DNA of 64,000 nt from Bacteroidota bacterium (GCA_023422835.1 JAFAGI010000012.1:372001-436000), one strand, 5' to 3'; positions 1 to 9,055 are shown, counted from the first letter of the stretch. Notes: generated from the letters alone by a model not told the origin. Translations and numbers: made by a program.

Positions 1-865
1 CGTGACGTATAAAACTGATTACTTCTACATGCACTGTGCTTCCGTAAATATTTTCATCAAAATCAAATATGTTCACCTCAATTATCCTGTTAATTCCGTC
101 GACGGTAGGCCTAACGCCAATATTCATCATGCCTGTACAGCTGCTGAATTTCATTGAGCCATCAGCGCTGTGCACGCTTGCTCTTACAGCATATACCCCG
201 TTGGAAGGAATCAGCTTTTCAGGATTTTCTATGGAGAGATTTGCCGTGGGATAGCCAATTGTTCTGCCAAGCTGGTTACCTTTTACTACCTTACCTTCAA
301 AAAAATACGGGTAGCCAAGCAATTCATTAGCAATGGCTATATCGCCGCACAATACGGCATTCCTGATCTTGGTGGAACTTACTGTAACATGATGTACCAC
401 CTCTGCATTGATTTCCATTACATCAAAGCCTAATTCCCTGCCCGCTTCTTGAAGCATCAAGTAATTCCCCTGCCTGCCTTTACCAAACCGATGATCGTAA
501 CCGATGATGATACAGGAAGGATGAATTTTTTCGAACAAAAAATCTTTTACATATTCCCAGGCTGTCTGGCCTGCAAATTTTTCATTAAAATCCACAACAA
601 TCAAATGATCAATGCCAGCATTTTCCAGCAGTTTTATTTTTTCCTGAAGCGTAGTAATGACGGGCACTGCAATGTGGTGTTGTAAAAAATTCCTCGGGTG
701 CGGGTAAAATGTAATGATCACCGTTTCTCCGTTCCGCTCCTCTGCTTCTGTTTTTAATTGCTCAATGATCTTGCGGTGCCCCAGGTGCACACCATCAAAA
801 GTACCGATAGTAACAACAGCGTTTTTAAAAACCGGCAACGCTTCTATATCGTAAAAAACATTCAT
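1..865 (-). CDS. ribF: bifunctional riboflavin kinase/FAD synthetase, 3' end cut by window
   Basis: Phosphorylates riboflavin to FMN and adenylates FMN to FAD in the cytoplasm. Reading leftward from an ATG at 863-865, the protein starts MNVFYDIEALPVFKN and shows the FAD-synthetase nucleotidyltransferase motif GTFDGVHLGH near residue 22, then ITFYPHPR, and IIIGYDHRFGKGR near residue 100. The flavokinase domain follows, with GYPTANL near residue 200. About 288 codons are present and the frame is still open at base 1, so only a short C-terminal tail is missing (family length about 305-315 residues). No partner gene lies to its right; a 142-bp gap with a terminator separates it from the outer-membrane gene. 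The identification is secure from motifs; the true 3' end is outside the window. Confidence 0.93.
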   Translation of the reverse strand, partial: MNVFYDIEALPVFKNAVVTIGTFDGVHLGHRKIIEQLKTEAEERNGETVIITFYPHPRNFLQHHIAVPVITTLQEKIKLLENAGIDHLIVVDFNEKFAGQTAWEYVKDFLFEKIHPSCIIIGYDHRFGKGRQGNYLMLQEAGRELGFDVMEINAEVVHHVTVSSTKIRNAVLCGDIAIANELLGYPYFFEGKVVKGNQLGRTIGYPTANLSIENPEKLIPSNGVYAVRASVHSADGSMKFSSCTGMMNIGVRPTVDGINRIIEVNIFDFDENIYGSTVHVEVISFIRH

Positions 866-961
866 GGTTACAAATATAACTAAGATATACCCAAAATGTG
901 TGTTGCCTACCAAAAGGTTTGAGAAAGCTGATCTGCAATAGCTGATGCATAAAATCAGCAT

Positions 962-985
962 AAAAAAACTGCCACAAAACGGCAG
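962..985 (-). terminator. intrinsic terminator of the outer-membrane barrel gene
   Basis: On the minus strand CTGCC and GGCAG form a 5-bp stem around a GTTTTGT loop, followed by seven T. It lies 22 bp past the stop of the gene at 1008-1640 and upstream of ribF, so it should separate the two units. Confidence 0.7.
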
Positions 986-1007
986 CACTCAAGACTATAG
1001 AAATTAT

Positions 1008-1640
1008 CTAAAAATTAATGCCGGTGCTGAATACAGGCTTCACCCTACCGTGGTTGTCCCTGTAGGGTGAGTAGGGATCTTGCAGGAGATCTACACCCAC
1101 GGAGAAATAAAATCCTACCCTGCCGCCCATGCGTTGGGCATAGCCGAGCGAGGCAATGAGGCTTTGATAGTCGTAGTTGAATTTTATTTTTTGTCCGCCG
1201 GAAATTATATTGCCATTTACCCAGGCCTGTTCAAACTGCAATTGGGCAAACACGTTGTTGATAGGGAAAGCTCTTACAAAAGGCATTATTCCAAAGTTGA
1301 ATGCCCGGCTCTTATAATCCGTTTGATTGCCATTCCAGTCGCGCGGCTTGCTGCTGTTGTATATCAGGTTCAGCCCCAGGCCTGCATCTACATAGTCGTT
1401 GAGCTTATAGCCTGCTAACGGTGAAAGCCCGAAAGCAGAACCGTAGCTGCTAAAACCGGCAACAAGACCGCCGCCAAAAAACCAGGGGGTTTGTCTCATC
1501 CCTTGAGCATCAAGCTCATCGCGCTCTTTCGCTGCCATCACTGCACGGTGATTGCCGTCAACAGCCGTATCGTACTGCCACTGCGCAAGACCTGAATAGC
1601 TGATCATTGTAAGTAATAAAATGAAGATTATTCTTTGCAT
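1008..1640 (-). CDS. secreted outer-membrane beta-barrel protein, function unknown
   Basis: 210 residues with an N-terminal signal peptide (MQRIIFILLLTMISYSGLAQ, cleavage after AQ, as is usual in Bacteroidota). After residue 50 the sequence alternates glycine/aromatic-rich strands (FFGGGLVAGFSSYGSAFGLS, YKLNDYVDAGLGLNLIY, RAFNFGIMPFVRAF, VGFYFSVGVDLL) and ends in VFSTGINF, an aromatic C-terminus typical of outer-membrane barrels. The pattern suggests a small barrel of about 8 strands in the outer membrane. No specific ligand or family name is visible. It has its own terminator and a 20-bp gap from the upstream FAD-oxidase gene, so it could be transcribed from that unit or alone. Confidence 0.75.
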   Translation of the reverse strand: MQRIIFILLLTMISYSGLAQWQYDTAVDGNHRAVMAAKERDELDAQGMRQTPWFFGGGLVAGFSSYGSAFGLSPLAGYKLNDYVDAGLGLNLIYNSSKPRDWNGNQTDYKSRAFNFGIMPFVRAFPINNVFAQLQFEQAWVNGNIISGGQKIKFNYDYQSLIASLGYAQRMGGRVGFYFSVGVDLLQDPYSPYRDNHGRVKPVFSTGINF

Positions 1641-1660
1641 GTGTGTTGGTTTTAGGTTGA

Positions 1661-3055
1661 TTAATCTATATCAATAACCTTGCCTGCATTAAGTATATTA
1701 TTCGGATCAAAAGCTTTTTTTATTTCACGCATCAGGCGCAAAGCAGCCTCATCAAACACGATCGGCAAGAATTCTTTCTGTATAATGCCGATACCGTGTT
1801 CTGCGCTGATAGTGCCGTTGAGGCTTTTTACCAGCCTGAAAAGTTCTTCCAGTATGGGCTTTACGGTTTCATCGCCAAAGCTGTTTGGATGGCCGTCTTT
1901 AAATATACGCACATGAATATTTCCATCGCCAGCATGGCCATAGCATACTACCTGAAAATCATATTTCTCTCCGAGCGCTTTAGCACCTTTTACCAGCTTG
2001 GGCAGTTCAGCACGTGGCACTACGGTATCTTCTTCAATGGTGTAACCAATGGACTTTACGGCTTCTGCTGTTCTTCGCCGCAGCTTCCACAATTCCTCTT
2101 TCTGGGTAGCATCATCGGCAAAAAATATTTCGCCGCAATCAAATTGGACCAGCAGTTCGGCTATCTGTTCCATTTCCTTCATCAGTACATCCATGTCGTT
2201 GCCATCTACTTCCACGATCAGGTGCGCTTCCATATCATCGGTTACCGGCACAATGGAACTATCGACCATCCGGCTCACAATCTTCAGCGCATTGATCTCC
2301 ACGAGTTCCAGCCCGCTGGGCGTGTAACCCGCGCGGAATATAGCGCTGACAGCTTCAGCAGCTTTCTCCAGGGAGTTGAAAGGAGCCAGCATCAGCAGAT
2401 CAAATTTTGGCAAGGGAATGAGCTTAAATACTGCTTTGGTCACGATGCCTAAAGTGCCCTCACTGCCCACCATCAGTTGAGTAAGGTTGTAGCCTGTAGC
2501 ATTTTTCAATACATTTGCCCCCGTCCAGATTATTTCGCCTGTTGGCAAAACCACTTCGAGGTTGAGCACATAGTCCTTTACAACGCCGTATTTTACAGCC
2601 TTGGGGCCGCCGCTGTTTTCTGCAATATTGCCCCCTATAAAACATGAACCTCTGCTGCTGGGATCTGGCGGATAAAACAGGCCTTTTTCTTTTACCGCAT
2701 TCTGCAGTACCTCTGTGATAACGCCTGATTCCACAGTAACCTGCAAGTTCCGCTCGTCTATTTCCAGTATCTTATTCAACCGTTCTATAGATAGTAATAC
2801 ACCGCCCCTGGTAGCAAGTGCGCCGCCTGTAACCCCTGTACCTGCCGCCCTTGGCGTCACGGGTATTTTATGTTCATTGCAGATTTTAAGAATGGCGCTT
2901 ATCTCTTCAGCCGTTCCGGGTTTTATAACCACGTCCGGGTTGTATTGCAGCTTTTCTGTATAGTCGCGGCTGAAATGGTCCAGTGTTTCCGTGTCCGAGT
3001 AAACGTATTGTTCTCCGCTTATCTCTTTAAGTTTTGCAAAAATCTCCTCCTTCAT
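1661..3055 (-). CDS. FAD-linked 2-hydroxyacid oxidase (GlcD/D-lactate dehydrogenase type)
   Basis: 464 residues, the usual length for the GlcD/Dld2 group. The N-terminal FAD-binding domain (about 40-180) carries PRAAGTGVTGGALA and GGNIAENSGGPKAVKYG; the C-terminal FAD-oxidase domain (about 215-460) carries CYGHAGDGNIHVRI and the end motif SAEHGIGIIQKEFL, which supply substrate and metal ligands in relatives. It probably oxidises D-lactate, glycolate or D-2-hydroxyglutarate to the keto acid in the cytoplasm; the sequence does not tell which. Its stop-proximal gap is 20 bp to the barrel gene, and its ATG sits directly next to the dapB stop (0-bp gap), so it is co-transcribed with dapB. A CCG-domain protein that could serve as a partner lies far away at 40.4 kb. 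Confidence 0.88.
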   Translation of the reverse strand: MKEEIFAKLKEISGEQYVYSDTETLDHFSRDYTEKLQYNPDVVIKPGTAEEISAILKICNEHKIPVTPRAAGTGVTGGALATRGGVLLSIERLNKILEIDERNLQVTVESGVITEVLQNAVKEKGLFYPPDPSSRGSCFIGGNIAENSGGPKAVKYGVVKDYVLNLEVVLPTGEIIWTGANVLKNATGYNLTQLMVGSEGTLGIVTKAVFKLIPLPKFDLLMLAPFNSLEKAAEAVSAIFRAGYTPSGLELVEINALKIVSRMVDSSIVPVTDDMEAHLIVEVDGNDMDVLMKEMEQIAELLVQFDCGEIFFADDATQKEELWKLRRRTAEAVKSIGYTIEEDTVVPRAELPKLVKGAKALGEKYDFQVVCYGHAGDGNIHVRIFKDGHPNSFGDETVKPILEELFRLVKSLNGTISAEHGIGIIQKEFLPIVFDEAALRLMREIKKAFDPNNILNAGKVIDID

Positions 3056-3784
3056 TTATGATAATGTTTTTCCGAATAAAACTTCCTGCATTGTAAAAAT
3101 ACCCTGTTTGCCTTGTATATATTCAGCAGCTAAAACCGCACCTGCTGCAAAGCCCTTACGGTTAAGCGCTTTATGTGTGATCCTGATGTCGTCTATTTCA
3201 GACTTGTACCATACGCGGTGTGTGCCGGGCACTGCTTCCTCACGCTCTGAAAGTATTTCCAGCTCAGATTTATTGTCGGTAGCATGGTTGACCCACTTTT
3301 TAATTTCAGGGCGCTCTTCCAGGATCTGTTCGGCCAATGTAATAGCCGTGCCGCTTGGTGCATCTTTCTTTTCGGTGTGGTGCACTTCTTCTATGGATGG
3401 CTTATAATCATCATAAGGTCGCATAAGCTTCGCCACATATTTATTGATCTCAAAAAATAAATTTACACCTATGCTGAAATTGCTGGCGTAGAGAAATGCC
3501 ACATTTTTTTCAATAGCCAGTTGTTGAATGCCCTCCAGGTTTTTTAGCCATCCTGTGGAGCCGCTCACCACCGAAACACCGGCATTGATGCACTTGCTAA
3601 TGTTTTCGAAAGCTACCTGTGGGCCGGTAAATTCTATAGCCACATCGGCTTTTTTTATATTTTCTTCCGTAAAATCTTTGGTGTTGTCTATGGAAATGCG
3701 CAATACTATTTCATGTTTTTTTGCCAAAGCAATCTCTTCTATTGCTTTTCCCATTTTACCATAGCCAATCAATGCAATTTTCAT
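3056..3784 (-). CDS. dapB: 4-hydroxy-tetrahydrodipicolinate reductase
   Basis: Reduces 4-hydroxy-tetrahydrodipicolinate with NAD(P)H in lysine and diaminopimelate synthesis. 242 residues, the short form found in Bacteroidota (E. coli has 273). The N-terminal Rossmann motif is LIGYGKMGKAIEE; SGSTGW follows near residue 76; the catalytic HH pair and lysine lie in EEVHHTEKKDAPSGTA near residues 135-150. The start codon is embedded in the end of an interspersed repeat (see the repeat entry at 3780-3890), so the gene's leader is repeat-derived. Downstream it abuts the FAD-oxidase; upstream, beyond the repeat, are DUF5683, parB and parA, an order common in Bacteroidota. Confidence 0.95.
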   Translation of the reverse strand: MKIALIGYGKMGKAIEEIALAKKHEIVLRISIDNTKDFTEENIKKADVAIEFTGPQVAFENISKCINAGVSVVSGSTGWLKNLEGIQQLAIEKNVAFLYASNFSIGVNLFFEINKYVAKLMRPYDDYKPSIEEVHHTEKKDAPSGTAITLAEQILEERPEIKKWVNHATDNKSELEILSEREEAVPGTHRVWYKSEIDDIRITHKALNRKGFAAGAVLAAEYIQGKQGIFTMQEVLFGKTLS

Positions 3785-3890
3785 GTGTATATTTTTTATT
3801 TTTCTTAATGGTCACATGGAATAGCCTTTATTCATCAGCGGTTGGTATGCAACTTTGCTTATGGCTATTTCATGTGCGTATATTTAAAGT
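3780..3890 (-). repeat. interspersed AT-rich repeat, copy 1, running into the dapB start
   Basis: On the minus strand this reads ACCAACC, GATGAATAAAGGCTATTCCATG, then an A-rich tail ending in AAAATATACACATGAAA, where the ATG is that of dapB. It matches the copy at 41384-41469 nearly base for base in the GAATAAAGGCTATTCCATG core and the tail. A second tail-like piece (minus-strand AAATATACGCACATGAAA) lies at 3868-3888, so two units may be joined here. Confidence 0.75.
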
Positions 3891-3956
3891 TCTATTCAGT
3901 TATAATAATGCCTTTCATTGCTGAGTGGAAGCCTGTACTTCATCACTTCTCAAAGT

Positions 3957-4670
3957 TTATTTTCTCCTGGTAAAAACAAGCCTTACACCGGGCGTCCTGC
4001 TTATGTTGAAATAAACTGGTTCTATTTTCATACTGATATCATCACTCACATCAAAGTTTTTCAAATGCGCAAACACAGTAGCATCCGCAACATTCAATCC
4101 CCACAAAGCCAATGTCCACAACAGGGAATAATCTTGGTTCTGGCGGAAATAATTCCTGTTGCGTATAGCATTTGACTTAAACTGTTCCAAACCATTGGGC
4201 CTATCTTTTACATTGTTGTAGGAAATACGGAATTGCGGATGCAGTTTTTCTACCAGCTCAGCCTCTCGTTCACTATTTTTTTCAATCTCAAAAGCTATAT
4301 CCACGGCCTGCTTGGAACGCAGGTACCATACACGGTTATCAATATAAAAACCAATAGGCACGCCAACGGCAGCAGCCACTACAGGTATTTTCCAGTATTG
4401 CTTGTTGTAGGCCTGCCCCCAGCCCGGCAGTATCAGAGAACGCAATGTAGCGCCACGGGGCGTATATTCTTTTTTCTTTAAAAAAAAAGTATCCCTTTTT
4501 CTTGTTTCTTTCTTTGCTGAATCCTGTACTACTACCTTAGCCGTGATTACTTCTTTTACGGCGGAGTCGGCATTGGCTGTATTTTGCAGCACGTTTACCG
4601 TATCCTGGTTTTGCGTATAGCCGGTAACAGCCGTAAACAAAAGTATGGATATAATAAGTATTTTTCTCAT
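3957..4670 (-). CDS. DUF5683 membrane protein
   Basis: 237 residues from ATG 4670; this start gives a clean signal peptide (MRKILIISILLFTAVTGYTQ), whereas the longer frame from 4703 adds charged residues and overlaps parB. After a low-complexity lysine-rich linker, the DUF5683 core begins near residue 85 with TPRGATLRSLILPGWGQAYN, followed by a hydrophobic span (PVVAAAVGVPIGFYI) and a second membrane-proximal span (YSLLWTLALWGLNVADATVFAHL). Proteins with this domain sit between parB and dapB in many Bacteroidota; their function is unknown. The gap from parB is 16 bp, indicating co-transcription with parAB. Confidence 0.85.
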   Translation of the reverse strand: MRKILIISILLFTAVTGYTQNQDTVNVLQNTANADSAVKEVITAKVVVQDSAKKETRKRDTFFLKKKEYTPRGATLRSLILPGWGQAYNKQYWKIPVVAAAVGVPIGFYIDNRVWYLRSKQAVDIAFEIEKNSEREAELVEKLHPQFRISYNNVKDRPNGLEQFKSNAIRNRNYFRQNQDYSLLWTLALWGLNVADATVFAHLKNFDVSDDISMKIEPVYFNISRTPGVRLVFTRRK

Positions 4671-4686
4671 CGGCTGGTGTGGTCTT

Positions 4687-5682
4687 TTACCCGACCTGTA
4701 CATTCATCAGATCTAATAGTTTGTTGAACTCGGCTAAAGAATAATATTCTATGGTAATAGACCCCTCGCCTTTCTTGGTATTGTGCGCGAGCTTTACCCT
4801 GGTGCCGAAATGTGAAGAAAGATTGTCTTCCACACGCTGGTAGGCAGGAGGCAAAGCTGGTTTCTCCGTGGATTTCTTCGCAGGATTTTGTGCGATATTC
4901 ATTCTGCGAACCAGCTCTTCTGTCTGGCGCACACTCAGGTGCCTGTCTTTTACTTCTTTGAAAGCCACAAGCTGGCTGTCTACATTTTCCAGCCCGGAAA
5001 TAGCGCGTGCATGGCCCATGGAAAGCTCACCGTTGCGCACTGCCAGCTGAATATCGGGCGGCAGTTTCAAAAGGCGGATATAGTTGGTGATAGTGCTTCT
5101 CTCCTTACCCATACGCTCGGCCACCTTTTCCTGTGTGTAGGAAAGTTCGTCCATCATACGCTGGTAGCTCAGGCCAATCTCAATAGCATTCAGGTCTTCT
5201 CTCTGCAGGTTTTCAAGTAAGGCAAGCTCCAGCAGCTCAGAATCATCTGCCTGGCGCACATACACGGGCACATCGCGCAAGCCGGCTATTTTAGCGGCTT
5301 TGAAGCGACGTTCACCTGCAATAAGCCTGTATTTACCGTCTGCAATTTTGCTGACGGTAAGTGGTTGAATAATATCATGGATGCGGATAGATGCAGCTAA
5401 TTCTTCCAGCGCCTGTTTGTCAAAATCCTTGCGCGGATTTTTGGGGTTGGGTTCTATCTGTGTTACCGGTATCTTTACCACAGACGTTACCTCATCCCTC
5501 ACCTGCTGTTTCAGCGAATCACCGGAAGGCATTTTAAGATCGTCTTTAATATTTTGCAACAACGAGCTCAATCCTTTTCCCAATGCAGCTTTTTCTTTAC
5601 CGGAAGGCTTTACATGCGGCTGCTTACTAAGATTTTTCACTGGTTCATTCTTCGCTGCATGCGTTGGTTTCGCTTTCGACAT
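4687..5682 (-). CDS. parB: chromosome-partitioning protein ParB
   Basis: 331 residues. The N-terminal ParB/Srx CTPase domain (about 70-165) carries IEPNPKNPRKDFD, LTVSKIADGKYRLIAGERRF and the downstream ENLQREDLNAIE; the helix-turn-helix (about 165-225) reads SYTQEKVAERMGKERSTITNYIRLL; a basic linker leads to a C-terminal dimerisation segment. It binds parS and loads SMC/condensin near the origin in relatives. It lies 16 bp after parA on the same strand. I found no clear parS palindrome (TGTTNCACGTGAAACA type) in the window. Confidence 0.96.
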   Translation of the reverse strand: MSKAKPTHAAKNEPVKNLSKQPHVKPSGKEKAALGKGLSSLLQNIKDDLKMPSGDSLKQQVRDEVTSVVKIPVTQIEPNPKNPRKDFDKQALEELAASIRIHDIIQPLTVSKIADGKYRLIAGERRFKAAKIAGLRDVPVYVRQADDSELLELALLENLQREDLNAIEIGLSYQRMMDELSYTQEKVAERMGKERSTITNYIRLLKLPPDIQLAVRNGELSMGHARAISGLENVDSQLVAFKEVKDRHLSVRQTEELVRRMNIAQNPAKKSTEKPALPPAYQRVEDNLSSHFGTRVKLAHNTKKGEGSITIEYYSLAEFNKLLDLMNVQVG

Positions 5683-5698
5683 GTCAATAATTGATTTG

Positions 5699-6481
5699 TT
5701 ATTCCGTTTCTATGGAAATATTATTCTTGATTAAAATTTCTTTTGCCAGGTTGAGGTAGTTAATGGCGCCCTTACTGTCTGAATCGTAGAGTATAACAGG
5801 TTTTCCGAAGCTTGGCGCTTCACTGAGGCGTGTGTTGCGGTGGATGATTGTTTCAAACACCATTTCGTCAAAGTGGCGCCTCACCTCGCTTACAACCTGG
5901 TTGCTCAGGCGCAGGCGGCCATCGTACATGGTCATAAGAATGCCTTCAATCTCCAGGTCGGGGTTTAGCCTGCTCTGTACGATCTTAATGGTGTTGAGCA
6001 ATTTGCCCAATCCTTCCAGAGCAAAGAACTCACATTGAACGGGCACTACAACGCTGTTGGCAGCCACGAGTGAGTTCACGGTGATCAGGCCCAGCGATGG
6101 GGAGCAGTCTATAATAATGAAATCGTACAATTCTTTCACAGGATCCAGCAATGATTTCATTACATTCTCACGGTTGGGATAGTTGATCATCTCGATCTCA
6201 GCGCCCACCAAATCAATATGGGAAGGTATCAGATCCAGGTTGGGTACATTGGTCTTTAAAATTACATCCTGAGCCGCCGTGCCGTCTACCATGCAGTCGT
6301 ACAGGCTGCTGGTGATATTGTGCAGGTCAAAGCCTACGCCGGTGGTGCTGTTGGCCTGCGGGTCTGCATCAACCAGCAATGTTTTCATTTCCAGTACCGC
6401 GAGGCTCGCAGCTAGGTTGATTGCCGTTGTTGTTTTCCCTACGCCTCCCTTCTGGTTAGCTACGCCTATTATTCTTGCCAT
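5699..6481 (-). CDS. parA: chromosome-partitioning ATPase ParA (Soj)
   Basis: 260 residues, typical for chromosomal ParA/Soj without an N-terminal DNA-binding domain. The deviant Walker A motif is KGGVGKTTTAINLA (residues 10-23), the A' motif is LLVDADPQANST (about 36-47), and the Walker B-like strand is DFIIIDCSPSLG. It drives ParB-parS segregation on the nucleoid. First gene of the parA-parB-DUF5683 unit; a TATCTTTG -7 element lies 29 bp upstream. Confidence 0.97.
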   Translation of the reverse strand: MARIIGVANQKGGVGKTTTAINLAASLAVLEMKTLLVDADPQANSTTGVGFDLHNITSSLYDCMVDGTAAQDVILKTNVPNLDLIPSHIDLVGAEIEMINYPNRENVMKSLLDPVKELYDFIIIDCSPSLGLITVNSLVAANSVVVPVQCEFFALEGLGKLLNTIKIVQSRLNPDLEIEGILMTMYDGRLRLSNQVVSEVRRHFDEMVFETIIHRNTRLSEAPSFGKPVILYDSDSKGAINYLNLAKEILIKNNISIETE

Positions 6482-6509
6482 ATTAATCTTGATAAAAAAA
6501 TCTTATCGC

Positions 6510-6517
6510 CAAAGATA
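6510..6517 (-). promoter_or_regulatory. -7 element TATCTTTG upstream of parA
   Basis: Matches the Bacteroidota -7 consensus TAnnTTTG on the minus strand, 28 bp before the parA ATG. No good -33 TTTG is visible at the expected distance, so the call rests on the -7 box and position. Confidence 0.45.
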
Positions 6518-6614
6518 ATTTATTTTGCGGTTATAATTTTACCGGCTAATTATTTTTAAAACTACCCAGTTCAGGCAGAATGAAAGCATGTGTGTATTTC
6601 TACGTGCAGAGAGA

Positions 6615-7322
6615 TTACAGATTCAGGTCGGTTTGCTCTTTTACAGCCACAAATCTTTCTCCGCATTTGGGCAGCAGGAGAAATTTTCCCTTGGACTGAA
6701 ACTCATTCACAGCAGCATGCGAATTAATTTCTATCAAGGGGAAAGTGTTGTAATGCACGCCAATTACCTTATCGCATTTTATAAATTCTGCAGCCAGGAA
6801 GGCATCTTTGTAATCCATTGTATAATTACCTCCTATTGGCAATACGGCAAAATCAAGTTTTGTAAATAAAGGTATCAGCTGCATATCGGTGATGAGGCAG
6901 GTATCGCCGCTGTAATAAAAATTTCCTTCATCTGTGGCAAATACAAAGCCCATAGGATTACCGCCATAACGCCCGTCCGGCATGGAAGAGGAATGCATAG
7001 CAGGCACTGCACGCACATGACCGAATTCAAACGGCACGGGAGCACCATGATTGAGTTCGTGTACGTTTTCTACCCCTTTATCCTGTACATAGGCTATTAC
7101 CTCGGGGTTAGAAACAACTTTTGCATGAGTAAGCTTAGCTATGTGCACTGCATCCATCACATGGTCTACATGGCCGTGAGAGATGAAAATATAGTCGGCC
7201 TCTATTTCATTCACATCAAATTCAGACGCCTTGGGATTATCAGTAAAGTAAGGATCAAAAAGCACTTTCTTGCCTTTTATTGCTACCATAAATGTTGAGT
7301 GTGAGTAATACGTGAAGTCCAT
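6615..7322 (-). CDS. metallo-beta-lactamase-fold hydrolase, UPF0173 family
   Basis: 235 residues, the usual size of the UPF0173/YtkL group. The protein starts directly with the fold (MDFTYYSHSTFMVAIKGKKVLFDPYF) and carries the metal motif ISHGHVDHVMDA near residue 50, plus further ligands in SGDTCLITDM and VIGVHYNTFP. No signal peptide, so cytoplasmic. The substrate is unknown in this family. It is monocistronic, transcribed away from the divergent metallophosphoesterase. Confidence 0.9.
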   Translation of the reverse strand: MDFTYYSHSTFMVAIKGKKVLFDPYFTDNPKASEFDVNEIEADYIFISHGHVDHVMDAVHIAKLTHAKVVSNPEVIAYVQDKGVENVHELNHGAPVPFEFGHVRAVPAMHSSSMPDGRYGGNPMGFVFATDEGNFYYSGDTCLITDMQLIPLFTKLDFAVLPIGGNYTMDYKDAFLAAEFIKCDKVIGVHYNTFPLIEINSHAAVNEFQSKGKFLLLPKCGERFVAVKEQTDLNL

Positions 7323-7494
7323 GAGAATGATTTTTGTGAATTAGAAATAAACTTTTATAATTTGATCTGTAATCTGTAATTTTCCCTGAATTTATGCGAA
7401 TTTAATTTTAAATGTGTAGAAAGCCGTACAAAAGCAGCCCTAAGGTTTATTATTAACAAGAATTTTATTGGCATAACTTTTATAGACTAAATTA

Positions 7495-7502
7495 TATATT
7501 TG
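7495..7502 (+). promoter_or_regulatory. -7 element TATATTTG before the metallophosphoesterase gene
   Basis: TATATTTG fits TAnnTTTG. A TTG at 7468-7470 lies 24 bp upstream as a possible -33 box. The box ends 5 bp before the ATG, which would give a very short or leaderless transcript. Confidence 0.45.
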
Positions 7503-7507
7503 CCGCT

Positions 7508-8731
7508 ATGGGTAAAATGCTATCTTTCAGGCTGATTCTCTTTGGGCTTATTGTACTTTTGGATACGTACGTGTTTTTTGTTTTAAGAAGTGTTACACAG
7601 CATTTCTCTTCTGTGATGCGCAATGCATTGCTTATTACGCACTGTGCACTATCCTTGGCTACCATTCTGCTGCTTTTCAGCGTGGAGCATATACACGGCA
7701 CGATCAGGTATTATATTTTCTCCATATTAATGGGCGTAATCATCGCCAAAGTAATTATGGTGATCTTCTTCCTCTTGGATGACAGCAGACGCGCTGTTGC
7801 CTGGTCGGCAAAAAAGATTCGCCATACACAAGGGGATGAACTCATCATTTCGCGCTCCGCTTTTCTTTCGTGGCTGGGGCTTACACTGGGCACAGTTTTT
7901 TTCGGAAGCATTCTTTTGGGAATCACCAACAGGTACAATTACAGGATTATTCGACAGCGGATAAAATTTCCACACCTCCCTCCAAGCTTTCAAGGCCTGC
8001 GCATTGTACACATCAGCGATATTCATTGCGGCAGCTTTAATAATACCGGAGCAGTAGCCAGAGGCATAGAAATGATCATGCAGCAAAAACCTGACCTGAT
8101 ACTGTTTACAGGCGATCTTGTAAACGATCGTGCCATTGAATTAAAAAATTATAAACAAATATTTGCAAAGCTCAAAGCGCCATTGGGCGTTTACAGCATT
8201 CTGGGTAATCATGATTACGGCGATTACCACCAGTGGAATTCTCCCCGCGAAAAGCAAAAAAACCTCGAAGACCTCAAAAATATTCAAAAAGAAATGGGCT
8301 GGCGGTTGCTGATGAATGAACACGTAGTTTTTGAAAGAAACGGTGACAATATAGCATTGATAGGCATAGAAAACTGGAGTGCAAAAGCCCGTTTTCCTAA
8401 ATATGGCAGGCTCAGCCAAGCATATGCCGGAACAGAGCAGATGCCTTTTAAAATACTGATGAGCCATGATCCCAGCCATTGGGATGCTCAGGTAAATACA
8501 CAGTATAAAGACATTGACCTTACGCTCAGCGGGCATACACACGGCATGCAATTCGGTGTGGAAATAGGCAGGTTGCGCTGGTCGCCGGTACAGTACGTGT
8601 ATAATAAGTGGGGAGGTAAGTATACGAAAGGCAACCAGGTATTATACGTAAACCGCGGCTTCGGTTTCCTGGGTTATATGGGCAGAGTGGGCATAAAGCC
8701 CGAAATTACCGTGATAGAATTAGAAAGATAA
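7508..8731 (+). CDS. membrane-anchored metallophosphoesterase (YkuE/YaeI-like)
   Basis: 407 residues. About three or four hydrophobic segments occupy residues 1-150 (LILFGLIVLLDTYVFFVL, HCALSLATILLLFSV, YYIFSILMGVIIAKVIMVIFFLL, WLGLTLGTVFFGSILLG). The calcineurin-like domain follows with all dimetal motifs: HISDIHCG near 175, GDLVND near 204, LGNHDYG near 235 and LSGHTHGMQFG near 345. Relatives hydrolyse phosphoesters such as UDP-diacylglucosamine or phospholipid headgroups at the membrane; the substrate here is not evident. Single gene on the plus strand between a divergent hydrolase and a convergent permease. Confidence 0.88.
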   Translation: MGKMLSFRLILFGLIVLLDTYVFFVLRSVTQHFSSVMRNALLITHCALSLATILLLFSVEHIHGTIRYYIFSILMGVIIAKVIMVIFFLLDDSRRAVAWSAKKIRHTQGDELIISRSAFLSWLGLTLGTVFFGSILLGITNRYNYRIIRQRIKFPHLPPSFQGLRIVHISDIHCGSFNNTGAVARGIEMIMQQKPDLILFTGDLVNDRAIELKNYKQIFAKLKAPLGVYSILGNHDYGDYHQWNSPREKQKNLEDLKNIQKEMGWRLLMNEHVVFERNGDNIALIGIENWSAKARFPKYGRLSQAYAGTEQMPFKILMSHDPSHWDAQVNTQYKDIDLTLSGHTHGMQFGVEIGRLRWSPVQYVYNKWGGKYTKGNQVLYVNRGFGFLGYMGRVGIKPEITVIELER

Positions 8732-8759
8732 CCGCGCTACTGTTTGTCTTTTCAAATAG

Positions 8760-8945
8760 CAGGAGTAAGCATTGATATTGGCGCCAATGTCCGATAATCC
8801 AATGGGAGATTTGAAATCTCCCGATAGAGCTTCGTGATTACAAATCAAGAAGAGCGGAGAATCACCAAGAGCGGTGAATTAAGGAATAAAATATCTCTGC
8901 GTACTCTGCGACAGCCTTTGCGAGCTCTGCGTGAAAATATCTATA
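8760..8945. repeat. intergenic REP-like element with palindromes and CTCTGCG repeats
   Basis: The 324-bp gap 8732-9055 has no credible gene. It holds a near-perfect palindrome at 8804-8822 (GGGAGATTTGAAATCTCCC), followed by GCTTCG, a second hairpin (AATCACC/GGTGAATT at about 8858-8881) and four CTCTGCG or TTTGCG words between 8900 and 8933. A related palindrome plus GCTTCG lies at 17535-17565. This looks like dispersed repetitive DNA rather than a promoter. Confidence 0.55.
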
Positions 8946-9055
8946 GCATAGCAAAGACCGTTATGATAAAAAATTCTAACAAGTTGAAAAAAAGAGAAAC
9001 CTGATATAATGGAAAACTTACATTAAAGAAAAAACTACCAGAAATAAATTCCGAT

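Noticed and set aside
449..685. Plus-strand open frames opposite ribF
   Set aside because: They are shadows of the minus-strand ribF gene, whose motifs are unmistakable.
1796..2452. 218-codon plus-strand frame inside the FAD-oxidase gene
   Set aside because: Antisense to a well-supported gene; no family features of its own.
8900..8935. CTCTGCG repeats as a CRISPR array
   Set aside because: Repeat units are 7 bases with irregular spacing under 20; no cas genes or regular spacers.
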